NCBI GenBank assembly: GCA_008973525.1
Contig: WACJ01000082.1
Coordinates: 1,054,001-1,118,000, forward strand
Length of the DNA stretch: 64,000 bases
Direction: 5' to 3'
Origin: Stenopsyche tienmushanensis
Taxonomy: Eukaryota; Arthropoda; Insecta; Trichoptera; Stenopsychidae
The notes beneath the pieces are model-generated. The model ran no database searches. It was not told the origin of the DNA and saw only the letters and a program-made list of their open reading frames with translations. Both the position numbers and the translations under genes were made by a program. Shown here one piece after another: positions 10,166 through 22,469 of this stretch; the first letter of the stretch is position 1, and each line of letters opens with the position of its first letter.

Positions 10166-12994
10166 AATAGCGACTATACTTTCTATAATACGGGACGTTT
10201 GTCGATCAATCGATTCGCACATCATTTATAACGCCATGCGAAACCAACGGGCACAAAAAGGGCGCCAATGCGATAATATAAAAGATTTATACTGCGAGAT
10301 CGTATTAAAATGGCAAATATTTTTATCGAACACAAGCACCATATTCTGTGATGGAATAAATATGACATTCGGAATCGCAAAGTTCCGAATTTATGGACTG
10401 AAACCAATTTGCGGTTATGCGCTTGACAGTCACATTTTAAATATGCACACGGAGGAGAACCGTACAAATTGTCAACTGCAGCCCTTGTATTGGTAAAAAG
10501 CTGCATTTTATACATGCAGATGGGGAGAGATTACCATCGAGGGCGATGAGAGTATCTTGGATGTCGTTGTAATTTTATTTGCGGCAAAAAAGCGCTTTTT
10601 AGCAAGAGATCACAATATCAACGATCATATTTTTACTATCAAATCGTTAATTTAATAATATTTAAATGCACATGAAAATATCACATTGAATTGGCCAATA
10701 TCGGGACTGTGGGAGATCATTTTTACGCGTTATATGTTCATTAAACGCCGTTAATATATTCACGTAATATGGCATTTGAGTCACGTAAATTTGTTATGTG
10801 AATTTTTTGAGAATTATAAAATTAAGAATTATATATGAGCGAATTATATATCACAAATATAGAGTTTCACAATATGAAACGCTATGAAAGTTGTCGTTGA
10901 GAGCGTTTTTTTTGTCCAATTAATTGCTTATTTATTTTGAGTTCCAACCCCTCAAAACAGGTTCTGTTTTCCGCCGCCATTGTTACACAGTATCAATTCC
11001 AACAACACGATACTTCGCAAAACGGAGAATAAAACAAAATGCCCACGTCGAATCGATACATTTCGACGCAAAATAGAGCAAGATCCGAAAAAACAAATTG
11101 TCGCTGAAAAATTAAGGCTCATAATTCGAAAGCTTGCAGCGAGCGGTTCACATTTTTATTTCGCCCCCCCGATGGGGGTTGAAAATAGTCTGGTGGATGG
11201 ATGGGTGTGTGTACTGCTAACGACGATGATTACCGACCATATCGGGTTACTGGCGTTGCAAATGATTTTATGTCATAAACATCCCACGACAGATTACCGT
11301 CATTAAGGGGCGCCCTGACTTACTGTCACACCCGTAAACAAAGCAAAGCCGATAAGTAATAATAGCCAAGCTGTTCTTCCCCCAATCACTTCTCTGTAAG
11401 GGCAATGCCTTTATTAGAACAAACTTTTAACGGGTATCTATAGAACGCATTAACCTTCTGACACGCCTGTCCCACCGACTAACGAATAAAACATCCCAGG
11501 GCTTCATTACGGGACGACAGCGTTAAATGTGGTCTTCGTTTTTGCCATCGAAGTCAACTTCGTAATTATTAAAAAATACACAGCCCAGGATGTATACAGT
11601 ATGAGAATAAAACGCAAAAACTCCGGGGAAAAATTCTAGAAAATTTTTATGCAGAGGGATCTAAAAATATAGACATATTTGGGTACATCAACGTCAATAT
11701 ATCTTCGGTTATGACAGACGTTAGACTGTCATGTATAGATTGTGTAACCGATACAAATTTATAATGAATTCGAACCCCAATTAAAACTTATACTGAACAT
11801 GGGCAAGCTTTTTCAACTTATTCGCAGAAAGTACGGCTGCATTTACATGTACTAATATGTACTAAATATAGGTATCTCTATTGAAAAACCCTATAAATTA
11901 AAATGTATATTTATATTTATAATGAGATTTTAAACTGGACTATGAGAGGCTATTGGGAAAAATACAAAATATTTGCATAGTAAGCCATTATGGAGCACAA
12001 TTAGATAATAAATCGACATTTTTATAGGGAATTCATCAAATCATTAATGCTAAAATCGATGATTAATGCGATTTCATCCGCTGATATATATATTTTTTTA
12101 ATTTTCCGCGTAAGTGAATTCGAACAGTGATACGTTTAGCGCCTTTGTTCGATTTTTTGCTGAAAATTTTTAACACGGGGAAGAGCCGGGTTACGAGTGC
12201 CTTTTATAAAACTTTATTATGTGACGGGGTAGAAAAAGCAGAAGGGAACTTGTCAAAGACTCTAAGAAAAATCAATCATTTTACACTCAGCTAGTTTTTC
12301 CGTGGAAGAATGTCAACCTACCCGGATAAACGTCGGCGACAAGAAATCCAAACTCGGCTTTTAGACACGTCGTCTCGGGGCACATCCACGATTTAATGGC
12401 TCCTATCTATTAATGACGATATTAATAATCGGATGAGAAATTCTTCGAATATTGGCATCGAATTGCGTTATCTATTTTGCAAATCATCGCTCTTAAATAG
12501 CGCAGGGATCTGATGGTATATCGGTCAGGGGGGGTGTAAAAATAGTGTAGGTAACTAAACCGATATCAACAATTTATCACGAATATGAATAATATATAAT
12601 GCGAGAATATAAGTGCGGGCAACATATCATAGAATGGATCGAACCGAACTTCCTCGTAGCGAAAAAGATGGAACGGGTTGCATCCACCAGAGCTAGCTAT
12701 TTTCCAGTCGAGTGACCGCTGAGTGAGAGGGTGTGGGGGCTTTGGGCCGAGCTGGAGGTCGAGTCGGGGGGTGGTGGTGCTGATAAATTACCGATCTTAA
12801 CACCAGTGGCAGGTAATTCTCGGCAGTCGCGGATCGGTCACGGTGGGGGAGGAGCATTTCTTTTTTGCCACCATCTTTGTTATAAAACCGCCGCAGACAC
12901 ACCACTTATGATGATTTGTTACTCGGACTGGCGATGTGAACCGCTCCTGAGATTCCCCAATTGAATCATCACTGGAAGTGGTTGGAGGGTGACC
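10166..12994. other. unique non-coding stretch
   Basis: A long block without recognisable transposon or gene. Open frames of 97 (10222-10515, minus), 108 (10980-11306, plus) and 70-77 codons near 12.7-13.0 kb are unrecognised. The GC-rich patch 12.69-12.96 kb is open on both strands at once, as expected from base composition rather than coding. No exon with convincing flanking splice sites was found. Confidence 0.4.
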
Positions 12995-13014
12995 TATATA
13001 TATATATATATATA
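12995..13014. repeat. (TA)10 microsatellite
   Basis: Twenty bases of uninterrupted alternating TA. Confidence 0.95.
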
Positions 13015-13290
13015 CGCGCACGTAAACACCCTCTTCTAAAAAAGAGAGAACTTTGATATATCAAACTTGATGCTATTGAGACGCCATATACGTGGGAGAG
13101 AAATGAGTCGCATAAATATCAAGCCTCACAGATATATCTTTTGAGGCCATTAAATACTAGAGCAAATATATTTTGCGTTGCAATGCCATAAGCGCTTAAT
13201 AATTACTTAAAAAGGCAATACGTGGTTTATTGCTTTAGGTCACATGTAGCTCAAACTTCATTTCATCAAACCAAAATGCGTATATATATA

Positions 13291-13535
13291 TTTTTACTAT
13301 GCTTATATTATTCCCACAAGTTTAAATTGTAAGTTGATAATGTTTTATCACAATCAGATGAACGATATGGAAGCGCATTGAATACGAACAAACAAACATT
13401 GATTTTTATATATTAAATTCTATCTATGTCACTCACACAATTCTTATCAATAAGTGGACGAATTTTTATTGTAATCTGATGAACGATATGGTATCGTATT
13501 AAATACGAACAAACAGATATTCATTTTTATATATT
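13291..13535 (-). mobile_element. Helitron-type repeat, locus H4 (two tandem units)
   Basis: Two diverged reverse-orientation units (GATGAACGATATGGAAGCGC and GATGAACGATATGGTATCGT) ending in CATTTTTATATAT at the 5' side. No 3' CTAG end is present. It directly abuts the Tigger-like MITE relic that starts at about 13539. Confidence 0.6.
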
Positions 13536-13538
13536 TTT

Positions 13539-13700
13539 GGGTTTGTTTTTATGCGATAAATACGTTCCACAGGGATAAAAAAAAATACTGGAACCACATA
13601 TAAAACTTAGGGATAGATTCCATTATTTTTAAAAATCGCATAACTTCAAATCAATGTGATTAAATGTACCAAAAATCGCATAAAAAAAAACTTTGCGAAG
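13539..13700 (+). mobile_element. Tigger-like MITE relic, copy T1 (left part)
   Basis: GGGTTTGTTTTTATGCGATAAATACGTTCCAC matches, with gaps, the left terminal region of copy T3 at 36.9 kb. It is followed by the family's AATCGCATAACTT and AAAATCGCATAAAAAAA boxes. The right half is not recognisable, so the copy is truncated or decayed. Confidence 0.5.
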
Positions 13701-15143
13701 ATTAACCAATATTTTTTTACAGAGTTTGTGATATGGAGACGTTAAGAATTTGAGTCATGTATAAAAAATAAATTGACTAGTTTCTAATACTAATACTAAA
13801 ACATAGATAAAATTCCCATGTTCTAATTTTTGCAAATATATTATTTGAGCAATATATTGGTCACAAATATGGTTTGAATCGCAAAAATATAGTATCTATT
13901 TTTATTTGTGGCTTATTTTCGACGAAATGAGTGGGTGGGAGTTGCGTTTTTAAATGTGCAAAGTCGCTTATTTGGCGTAAGTCTAATCAGACCGCCTTTA
14001 AGCTTTCTACTCGGCCATGGCGTATTTCGAAAGCCGCATCGTTTAGGCAGAGCTATTTTATTTTTATTATAGTTTTACTTATATAAATATCTGGAGCTCC
14101 AATCCAATTCGGGAAATTGTGGACAATTACGTGGAACGGAAAACTACCACGATAGAAACGACAATGCGAGCAACTCGACAAATGTAATATCACGCAATAC
14201 GACAACCACTTTGTGGTATCGAGTGATATTGTCTTTCTTGTATTAAATTATTTACATCGGGACAACGATATGCCTCCATTTGGCTTCCATTTGTGCTATA
14301 TCATTTAATAGCTCAGTTATTGATGCCCGTGTGGGTTTGAGGGCTCAATGAAATCCGCCGCGAGCAAATCCAACGTTCCATTATGTGGGATGTAACTACT
14401 GTTTGCGACGTCTTCAGACGCTCCAACTCATCAGATCCAAAATCCAAATATTATCTGGAAACTTGCGCAAGTTGCTATGGCGTATTGCATTCTGCTCTCG
14501 TTCCCTGCCTAATTAATGCCCGGGAAGTCTAAGCAAGCAATGTGAGTTTCACCTGAAGAGTAAACATCTGATGTGTTGCAACACTTTTGAGACAAACTTA
14601 ATCCAGCGTCTAATGAAAACTCCCACACACAGCAAATATATATTATATATCATCAACAGATTTATTTCCCAAATAATTGATGGCGCAAAACCCACCCCTT
14701 TAAAGAACGATATAAAAAAAAATGCGAAAATACCCGGGAGAAATTTCAATGAGCCTCAAATAGCACTCCAAAAAGAATATAGCGGCTTCTTCGCGGTGGA
14801 ATGCAACAATTTATGACCGAGATGTAGCATCTCATGTAAGATGCTGTATGAAATATGGGGGATCAGAAACGCCGTGCAAACTTCAGATAGAGTCTTAATT
14901 TTCAAATGCATTTTATTTTTCTGGATGCCATAATTTATAACGGCGGAGCGTAGACAATAAATTAATTTTATTACGGCAAAATATACAAATATACAGATTT
15001 ATTTCAACCCCCGCGCAAACGGGCATCGATTTTACGCTTGGCCCTATACGAACAATAAAAATTGAATTTAGATTAAAATTAAGGACATATAGCGCATAAC
15101 ATTCTCAAGAGCTTTCATTTAAACGGACAAATTATCAATATTT
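13701..15143. other. AT-rich non-coding stretch
   Basis: No repeat shared elsewhere was recognised. Short open frames on both strands around 14550-14816 overlap each other and are not called. Confidence 0.35.
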
Positions 15144-15264
15144 TAATATATAAAAATCAATGTTTGTTTGTCCGTATTTAATGCGCTGCCATACCGTTCA
15201 TCCGATTTCGATAAAACTTTGTCAAATTACTGTTTATACTTGCGGAAATAACATAGATATAGTA
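15144..15264 (+). mobile_element. Helitron-type repeat, locus H5 (single unit)
   Basis: One unit of the family: TATATAAAAATCAATGTTTG, CCGTATTTAATGCGCTGCC, ATACCGTTCATCCGATTTCG and TTGCGGAAATAACATAGATA. A single tandem unit remains and there is no 3' terminus. Confidence 0.6.
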
Positions 15265-16421
15265 AAATATTATATAGTTGCAGCATAAAAAAATATTGTA
15301 CGTTTGCATATAAAATATATCGTAAATTCTGAACTATTTATTTTTCTTGTTTAAAAGCTTTAATTTTAATTTGAAATAAATACATATTTAAAGCCATTTA
15401 AATTCCTATATTGCATTTTATCGCACTTGGTTAAATTAGCTATAAATAAGGGATATTAAGTCGTCCCGCACCATAATGCTGCTTATTTATGGCAATCTCA
15501 ACACCGTGTTTCATGCATACGTGTATTAAAGGGTGGATTATAATTTTTGGTAATGTAAGGGCGTAACTTCAGCGCTAATGTTGCCGTTTAAAGTATTTTT
15601 GTTGTCGTCAGTGAATGAAAATATTTGCATCGAAAGGAGGTTGCAGTCGCCGCGATATTAAAAAGTTGGGCGTCTCTCCCTCTTTTTTTCTAGGAAATAT
15701 GGGAGAAAACTTCAATTTAAAAATTTCTGCGTGCTCTAAAACTCTTAACGTAGAATTGTTTCGCAGAACTTGATCTCAAATTCAAAAAGTTTATACGTAT
15801 AGGCCCCTGGAAAAGTGCTATTTCTCTGTGGCACCACAGGTGCGTGATCTCTTTTAGACGGAAGAAAGTTGAAGATTTATTAGGGGCACGTAGAGAAAAA
15901 GTATAAGTCTGACATAATCGTTTAGATAAAAAAAATACAGGAATCATCCGCTGAAGAAATGGCGTATTTTAAAAGGAGATAAAATATTTGACGGTCTTTT
16001 GCAGAACGTTATTATACTTTTATTTTCATCGCGGAAAAGTGGAGAGAAGAGAATCTCATTTTTTGACAAAAGTATAAGAATATTATGGAAAGGAGGAGCC
16101 GTTGAAATAAATTGTAAAAAATTACGGAATAGAATTTATCTTACAATTTACGCTTTTAATGGCCATTATCGAAGTTGCCGTACAATGCAAAAATCTCTTC
16201 AACGAATAATTATGCACTCGAAAGAGATTGCATCATATTTTAACTAGTATATTACAATTTAAAGTAACTTGTAAAATATATTCGAGTTGATCAATAACTG
16301 TTGAATATGTAGGATGCTTAAAAACAAATCAATATCTTGTAGTGGATCATAAAAAGATTGGCATTTTTCAGAGATAGTGTTATAAATTTGGCTTGATGAC
16401 GATGATGATCTATAACGGCGT
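15265..16421. other. non-coding stretch
   Basis: AT-rich DNA with no recognised gene or repeat. Small open frames (15717-15947 minus, 15999-16247 plus) have no family resemblance. Confidence 0.35.
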
Positions 16422-16967
16422 GTGTTTGAGAATGGACTTCAGACGAAGAAAAGGACAGTTAATCGAATCCCGATGACTGTTTGCATTTCCGATAAGCAAT
16501 CCGTTAAATTCATTCATTACGACCAGCAACGAATGGCTTTCTATGGTAATGGTACATTTGGCTTCGGTCTGAATCTGCATTATAAGGCCGATGCAGGTAT
16601 GTATAAGTCGGTGGGGAGAATCCTGGTTACCAGGGGTCCACCGGTCTACTGCTTCAATACAGCATTAACCAATTATGCTAGAGAGCATGTTAATTGTTCG
16701 GTAATCGGCCGGCCGCATTATGTAGAATACCTGCTGCAGCCGGCTCTCGTCCACCCTCCCCCAGTAAATTATTACTGCCAATCAGACAGGTCATGCAGTG
16801 CATTGAATGTATACACCCCCGGACGTAAAAATCACTCTGGCCAAAAGCGAACGCCATTTAAGGATCAAACATTCACTTGGCAATCAATTTTTCGCCCGCA
16901 CAAAACAGGGTGTGGACGCTCTATCCGGGGAGCTATCGAAAACATATTTGTACAGAAATTATTATAA
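16422..16967 (+). CDS. unrecognised 181-codon open frame (doubtful)
   Basis: The longest continuous open frame after the mariner open frame at 17.7 kb. The translation has no motif I recognise, no signal peptide and no membrane segment. It is rich in Tyr, His and Asn and contains Pro-rich spots (GPPVYC, HPPPVNYY). Another frame (16807-17226, 139 codons) is also open and overlaps it by 161 bases, which points to locally raised GC rather than coding. No splice site pair flanks it clearly. It may be a decayed exon, a transposon fragment of an unknown family, or chance. I would not treat it as a gene without expression or conservation. Confidence 0.15.
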   Translation: MFENGLQTKKRTVNRIPMTVCISDKQSVKFIHYDQQRMAFYGNGTFGFGLNLHYKADAGMYKSVGRILVTRGPPVYCFNTALTNYAREHVNCSVIGRPHYVEYLLQPALVHPPPVNYYCQSDRSCSALNVYTPGRKNHSGQKRTPFKDQTFTWQSIFRPHKTGCGRSIRGAIENIFVQKLL

Positions 16968-17556
16968 GATATCTCCGCGGGTGGCAAAACTAATTTTCGG
17001 GGCGGTGTTGAAGCAAGTTATCAGGGGTTGCGTGCTTCGGGCGAGACGACGTGCGTGCACAAATGGACTTCGAATTTGCGCTCCGCAGACTTGGCATGAT
17101 AAAAACGACGGAAAATTACAGTTGCGATTTAATTTGTGTTGTTTTGTGAAAAATGCTGAGTATTGTAGACATTGGGCAGTGAATTGGCGATATTTAATCA
17201 AACTTTTCCACTTTGCTCGTTCATAAATCAGATTAGACGTTTATAATCTTGATGGAACCGACGAAGTCCAACGGTATGAAAAAATGCGGTCGGCCGGAAA
17301 AAATGGAGTATTTCGACGATAGCGACTTAAGCGATCGGGCCGATAAGGGAAGTTTATTTTTCATTTTTACCTTATTATTATTTGATAGGAATGTGTGATC
17401 TGCCCGAATGGAGGGATGGAATAGAAAAGATAAGAAGATTTGATGATATATCTATGAAGCCGAATTTAAAATATTGAAGTAAGGACATTTAAATCGATTG
17501 ATTTACTCTTGGATTTATATTGAAGCACACATTGGCGTTCAAATATATATAATAGA

Positions 17557-18815
17557 TAAAGCGGAAAGAAATGTCATTTTTTTTGGTTGCGTCTTTGCCA
17601 GTCAGTTTGCCTTCAGGTTGCTTGTCGAGTGGATACTGTCAAAGTTAGTATCATTTTGAAGCTCTGTTGTTTGTCTTACTTTTTCATATATTTTAATATC
17701 TTTTAAGCCATAGTGAAAATGTCCAAGCCAGAAATTGATGAGACCCATTTGCGATCTTGTTTATTGTTTTTATTCGGTAAAGGATTAAAAGCAAAAGAAG
17801 CTACCCAGAGCATCTGTGATACATATGGCAACATATTGAATATTCAAAAATGCCATAGATGGTTCAAAAAATTCAAAAGTGGCGACAGAGACTTGAAAAA
17901 TAAACCAAAATCAGGACGACCCCCAATAACCGATGATAACGCATTAAATTCTCTGGTAGAATCTGATCCTCGAAAAACGATAAAGGAATTATCGCTAGAC
18001 ATCGACTGTCCCTGGTCGATAGTAAAAGACTCGGGGAAAAAACATAGACAGGGAATTTGGGTACCGCAAGAGTTGTCATCAACGGTCTTGGAACAACGGA
18101 TAATCATTTGTTCATCGCTATTGTCCAGGTATGAAATCGATCAATTTTTAAGAAAAATCGTTCCTGGGGATGAGAAGTGGATCCTCTATAACAGTCCGAG
18201 ATGGAAAAACAGTAGCTTTCTTCAAATCAAGTACCTGTTTCTATCCCTTGACCGTCATTATCTTTGAAAAAGGTCTTCCTTTGTGTTTGGTGGGATTTTT
18301 TTGGCGTAATTCACTACGAGTTATTAAAACCTGGCCAAAATGTCACAGCAGAGTTATACTGTGCACAATTAGATAGATTAAAAGCGGAAATGCTCAATAA
18401 GCGATCAGTGTTAGTTAACAACCAAAGAAAAATATTACAGCATAATAATGCAAGACCACACGCAGCAAAAATTACGCAGAACAAAATAAGGGAGCTGGAT
18501 TTGGAAGTACTGCAACATCCACCATATTTTCCTGACATTCCATCTTCAGACTATCATCTTATCAAGTCATTAAAACATTCGCTTCGCGATAAAAAAAATC
18601 ACTTGTGTGGAACAAGTGAAAAATCATTTGGACTCTTACTTTAGTGGAAAACCGGCCGAATTTTAACGAAAGAAGCATTAAAATGCTACCCAATATGTGG
18701 AGGGCGATTATAAATAACAATAAAAATTATTTATTTGAGTGTTATTGTACAGATTTTATTAAAATATTTCTTTTCTCCAAATAACAAAAAAATGATATTT
18801 CTTTCCGCTTTACCC
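17557..18815 (+). mobile_element. near full-length mariner element, copy M2
   Basis: Bounded by matching ends in inverted orientation. The left end reads TAAAGCGGAAAGAAATGTCA from 17557; the right end, read on the minus strand from about 18815, gives GGGTAAAGCGGAAAGAAAT. The roughly 1.26 kb length fits the 1.3 kb typical of mariners with a small internal deletion. A single transposase relic fills it. The flanks are AT-rich; a TA target duplication is plausible on both sides (TAATAGA and ATATT contexts) but the exact edge cannot be fixed by eye. Relics M1 (6.9 kb) and M3 (21.7 kb) share this terminal sequence. Confidence 0.85.
17713..18780 (+). pseudogene. mariner transposase pseudogene (DD34D family, second Asp changed to Asn)
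   Basis: Family role: mariner transposases bind their terminal repeats through paired helix-turn-helix domains and cut DNA with a DD34D triad. Here the N-terminal DNA-binding region is clear for about 115 codons (the WFKKFKSGDRDL, SGRPPITDDNALNSL and WVPQELSS segments), followed by the first catalytic block GDEKWILY at about 18166. A frameshift near 18250 moves the reading to the frame beginning WWDFFGVIHYELLKPGQ. The second block reads HNNARPH at 18441 where the family has HDNARPH, so the catalytic Asp is Asn. The third block SSDYHL (Asp at 18548) keeps the 34-residue spacing. A further frameshift follows near 18590, then the C-terminal tail. The copy is inactive for several independent reasons. 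Confidence 0.9.
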
Positions 18816-19639
18816 AATATTTTTACAGAATTTTCAATAGTAAATCATGCACATCGGGATTTCGCAGGATAATATATTTATTCAAAGAAGGAAGAAGATG
18901 TGATGAAGGGCAATCGAGGTGGGAATCATTTATGCCGTGGGATGGATGGAGGCCGGTCCGGCAGCAGTGAGTGCTTTCATCCGAGGATTCTTTGTTTGAG
19001 CGCATGGTAAAATCCACAAGGGCAGGATAATTCATTCTGGTAAGCCGTCAAAGCCTCCGAGCTTGGAGGATATCTTGTCTGCATCCACTCAACAGAGGCG
19101 GATAACCACTGATCCGGAGCAGCATATAATTAACAGTCACGGTACTGTGCTACCATCGGACTGTGGCCGCTGACGAATGAGTTTTTATTTCTGCGACAAA
19201 AACCAGCGAGGGCTTTGTACTGATTACACCTCCCTCCCCATTTTGCCTGGATTATTTTTCAATCTCGCAAAAAGCCGGATTTTTATCCGGACTTTTAATT
19301 TTATAAGACTCTCAGAAGACTATATAGGTGACACCGAAAATGAGGACGACGTAGAAGCGTCCTATGTTGAATAATAAGGCTTTGAAACTTCGTTGTGGGT
19401 TTCCTACATCCGGATCAACAATAAATATACTTAAGCACTGGTGGGGCTGATAAGTCCCATAAACGAAAACTGACATAATGTAATCAATTATTCATGAATC
19501 TTATAGGAACTTACGCGATCCATAGATAGACTTATCAACATGATTTCGGTTATAAATTTCATAGCACATTTAAATGTGATTCAAATATTACTTACTTTCT
19601 TAATAATTCAAAGCATAATATCATTTTTTTCTTCGTGTA
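18816..19639. other. unique non-coding stretch
   Basis: No recognised gene or shared repeat. Open frames at 18823-19035 (minus) and 19177-19374 (plus) are short and unrecognised. Confidence 0.35.
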
Positions 19640-20112
19640 TCAGAAAGAACCAATGTTTGAAAATACGTTCAGTAAATTTCAAGTCGATATTATTGAAATA
19701 CGCAAAGTAATAGGCCGACAAAGAGAGGAGAAACTTTAAACGCGTTTTTTTGAAAACTACTTTTTCCAAGCTCATGGAAGTGCTCCCACAGGCTTTAGAT
19801 GAGTATTCTTTATGAAATTTGGCAGACATGTGCATAATAAATGTCTTCATCATATAGACTACAATTATTTAAAAATATTCAAAAATGTTTATTTAATTAA
19901 CAAAAAACTACAAAAAATGTTGGTAAAAACACAAACTTTTTTTTGATCGCTCATTATTTTTTTGTTTTTCAATCTTTTTTTATAATTTTAGTCCAAACTA
20001 TACACAAAATTATATAAAGTAAAAATATGTATAATTTTTTAGTATCAAATCATCTGTCCAGGACTTAGGACTTCCATGGAGAAGAATGTCATCACTCGTC
20101 CATCAACAGTGC
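19640..20112 (+). repeat. MULE-related repeat W, copy 1
   Basis: Matches 31468-32065 (inverted) and 34483-34970. Landmarks in order are ACGTTCAGTAAATTTCAAGT, the box AAACTTTAAACGCGTTTTTT at about 19735, AAGCTCATGGAAGTGCTCCC, TTCTTTATGAAATTTGGC, an AT-rich middle, and TTAGGACTTCCAT near the end. The box is the one found just downstream of the transposase reading in the MULE relics, so this is probably the 3' part of a related Mutator-like element. No coding motif was recognised. Confidence 0.5.
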
Positions 20113-21503
20113 TGTAAAGCCTATAAAATTTTGATTGACTATTGATTACGATGATAATGCTTGTTTAAAGTTTTGGGAATAAATAGGGGATGTTTTTATA
20201 AATACATTAGATCTTTGCAAGAATATGAAGTCATTAACAACCATCGATGATAATAATTGTCGCCGAGGGTAGCTTCACCATCTAACGCCATTTCGAAGCA
20301 CCTCTGGCATTAGAAGCACACATGATCAGCTTTATCACGAGGCAATGGCCACTTTGGATGATTTCGAGTCGCCAATGGCAATTTCCCCGTGAGCGCGTAC
20401 ATCCCCTAATATGAATGGCTGATAAATCGGGCATTATAATAAACATTAACGATATTGTGAGCTAACCGTGAACCGCAAGACCCGTGCGCCGGGAACGAGC
20501 CACCCCCCGGTCCTGGCAAGGACCATCCCGTGCAGAGCCACTCGAATGTTTAATCCAATTGAAACAAGTAATACCAGGGACATATAAATGGCCGTTTACA
20601 GGTACCTGGACGTATGCATAGAGTCCGCATGTAACCGGACCGCATTCAGTACACGTTGGCCAGATCGTTACGTCTGAATGAGCGCCGAACCGAAATCGTT
20701 TCATGTCGGGGGCAATAAGATCGTAGAACCAATACTGCCGCCATAACGTGGACAATAAAAAGCGCAAAATATGGCCGGGGCCATGGCCATATTTCCTTTT
20801 TTCGCAACGCACGGCTTTTGGGCGCGGCGGGCGGAAAGAGAAACGGCGAAAATAGGGCCCGAAACAATGATATGCATCAACAGTTTGCGAAAATCAGGAT
20901 AGGCTGACTTTCAGCCTATTAGATAAAAATAAAATTGAATTTTACGACTAGGGTCCGATAACGACACCAAATTCATAGAATAAAACATAACGCCGGGTGG
21001 ACTCGAGTCCATTGAAAATAAAAAGAGGCATTGACATTGGGTTTTGGATGCATACATCGCAAAATGAGACTGGGAATATATTTTTTCATTTGAAAACATT
21101 TTTAGTCAATTTATCTAAACCCTTGCCAAACTATATAACAACAATGACAACATCTACATTTGATTTACATGGTTTTATTGCAGATATCAAGATGATTAAA
21201 TTAATACCCATTTAAAATAACTACGTTAAAAGCAATGATTTTGTCTCAAATTTTGATTGATAAATAACATATTACCATAGCAATAGCTTTTAAATTGATG
21301 ACATTTTAATTATTATCAATGGGAATCCATCACAAAGTATAAAAGCCCCCATGAAACCCATTAAACGTGAATTCAGATTATTTAAAATACTATTGCCATG
21401 AATCTGATACCATTAAGGATATATTTTGATGTCTATTAATCCCATTTTTTTTTTAATGAATGGATCAAATCAAAATTATCATTGATGATTATTAAAAATA
21501 CTG
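20113..21503. other. unique non-coding stretch
   Basis: Includes a GC-richer patch at 20440-20870. A 116-codon minus-strand frame there (20462-20812) is overlapped by a 73-codon frame; neither is recognised. The rest is AT-rich with no repeat shared elsewhere. Confidence 0.4.
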
Positions 21504-21593
21504 ACATACCCCCCCAGCCATTTGATTCCACCCTTTTGGTGGGAGTAAATTTGAAGAGTACTCACCTAAAAAGATAAAAAAAGGTTCATTAAT
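21504..21593 (-). promoter_or_regulatory. candidate recursive splice site (ratchet point) RP2, minus strand
   Basis: On the minus strand an ATTAAT branch-point-like motif (21593-21588) is followed by a pyrimidine tract (CCTTTTTTTATCTTTTT, 16 of 17 pyrimidines) and TAG at 21568-21566. This is joined without any gap to GTGAGT, which starts at 21565. The acceptor and donor are thus fused, as in known fly ratchet points. A second possible donor, G|GTATGT, lies at 21509, 56 nt downstream, giving the form of a recursive-splicing exon. The site lies about 120 bp outside the degenerate mariner M3. Splicing itself is inferred, not shown. Confidence 0.5.
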
Positions 21594-21687
21594 ATTGATT
21601 ACAAATACATTATGAAATAAATTAAGAATTTATAAGATAAACATTTATGTCAAAATGAAACTCGGACAGTCAATATTGATATAATAT

Positions 21688-21990
21688 ATTAAGCAAAACG
21701 GAAAGAAATTAATATTTTATGTTAGTGATAGTTTCAAAATCAGTAAGACAGATCTGTAATATTTATGTAGACGTATTTAAGCGCAAAAATATGGCTTAAA
21801 AGACAACTTAAAATTGGTACGATCCTTTAAATTAGATAATAAACTTCTAAATTCACCAATGGAATCGGATCGGTATGTTTATTTCCATTTAAAGAAAGAA
21901 AAATAGCAAAAGCATTCAAAAAATTAAATCTAACAGTCGTCAAATACGGTGATGATGATTCAATACCCAATATGAAAGTGATTTAAAAAC
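21688..21990 (+). mobile_element. degenerate mariner fragment, copy M3
   Basis: Begins with AAGCAAAACGGAAAGAAAT, a decayed form of the M2 terminal repeat. Scraps of transposase follow: DNKLLNSPMESDR (against DNALNSLVESDP in M2) near 21835-21870, and an ERKIAKAFKKLNLTVVK-like helix-turn-helix segment near 21895-21945. Most of the element is missing and there are many stops. Confidence 0.5.
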
Positions 21991-22430
21991 CGGTAATAAT
22001 TGAATATTCATAACTATTGCTTTTATTGATTATAGTTGAGGTTGAAATGTAACAATTTTTGTAACGTTAGCTCCGAAAATTGTTAACACGTTAACAGCGG
22101 GTCACAAGAAAACTCATTCGCAAAGTATACTTATTTGCTAAAATTTATCATTCTCGATACATATGTCATAAATTAAATGAAGATCGTTTTACATGTTTTT
22201 TTCCCCAAAGAAGTTTATGATATTAAAAGAATTATGCATATTTTAGTGAGAATTTGCCCGCCGTAATTGTGTTAAACCAAACAAATATCGCTAAGGATTA
22301 AGATAATTTGGTAAAAAATATATTCATTAACAAGCAAAACCTGAATGAAATTATGATCTGAATAAATATATTTATCATGTTAACCTTTCTCTTACGATGC
22401 TATGTATTTAGTACACAATATAACATTTGT

Positions 22431-22469
22431 ACCTCCAGGGGTCTGCGAATCCCAGTTTAAGAACCGCTG
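22431..22469. mobile_element. hAT-type terminal sequence h1
   Basis: GGGGTCTGCGAATCCCAG then TTTAAGAACCGCTG. Read on the minus strand this is CAGCGGTTCTTAAACTGGG followed by CGCAGACCCC, the known style of hAT (Charlie-type) termini. No partner end was found within a few kb, so this is an isolated relic. Confidence 0.45.

Noticed and set aside
20462..20812. 116-codon minus-strand gene
   Set aside because: GC-richer patch with another overlapping open frame, no motif and no splice signals.
22090..22469. Complete small hAT element between AACAGCGGGTC and the h1 end
   Set aside because: The proposed left end matches the terminus poorly and no 8-bp duplication is visible.
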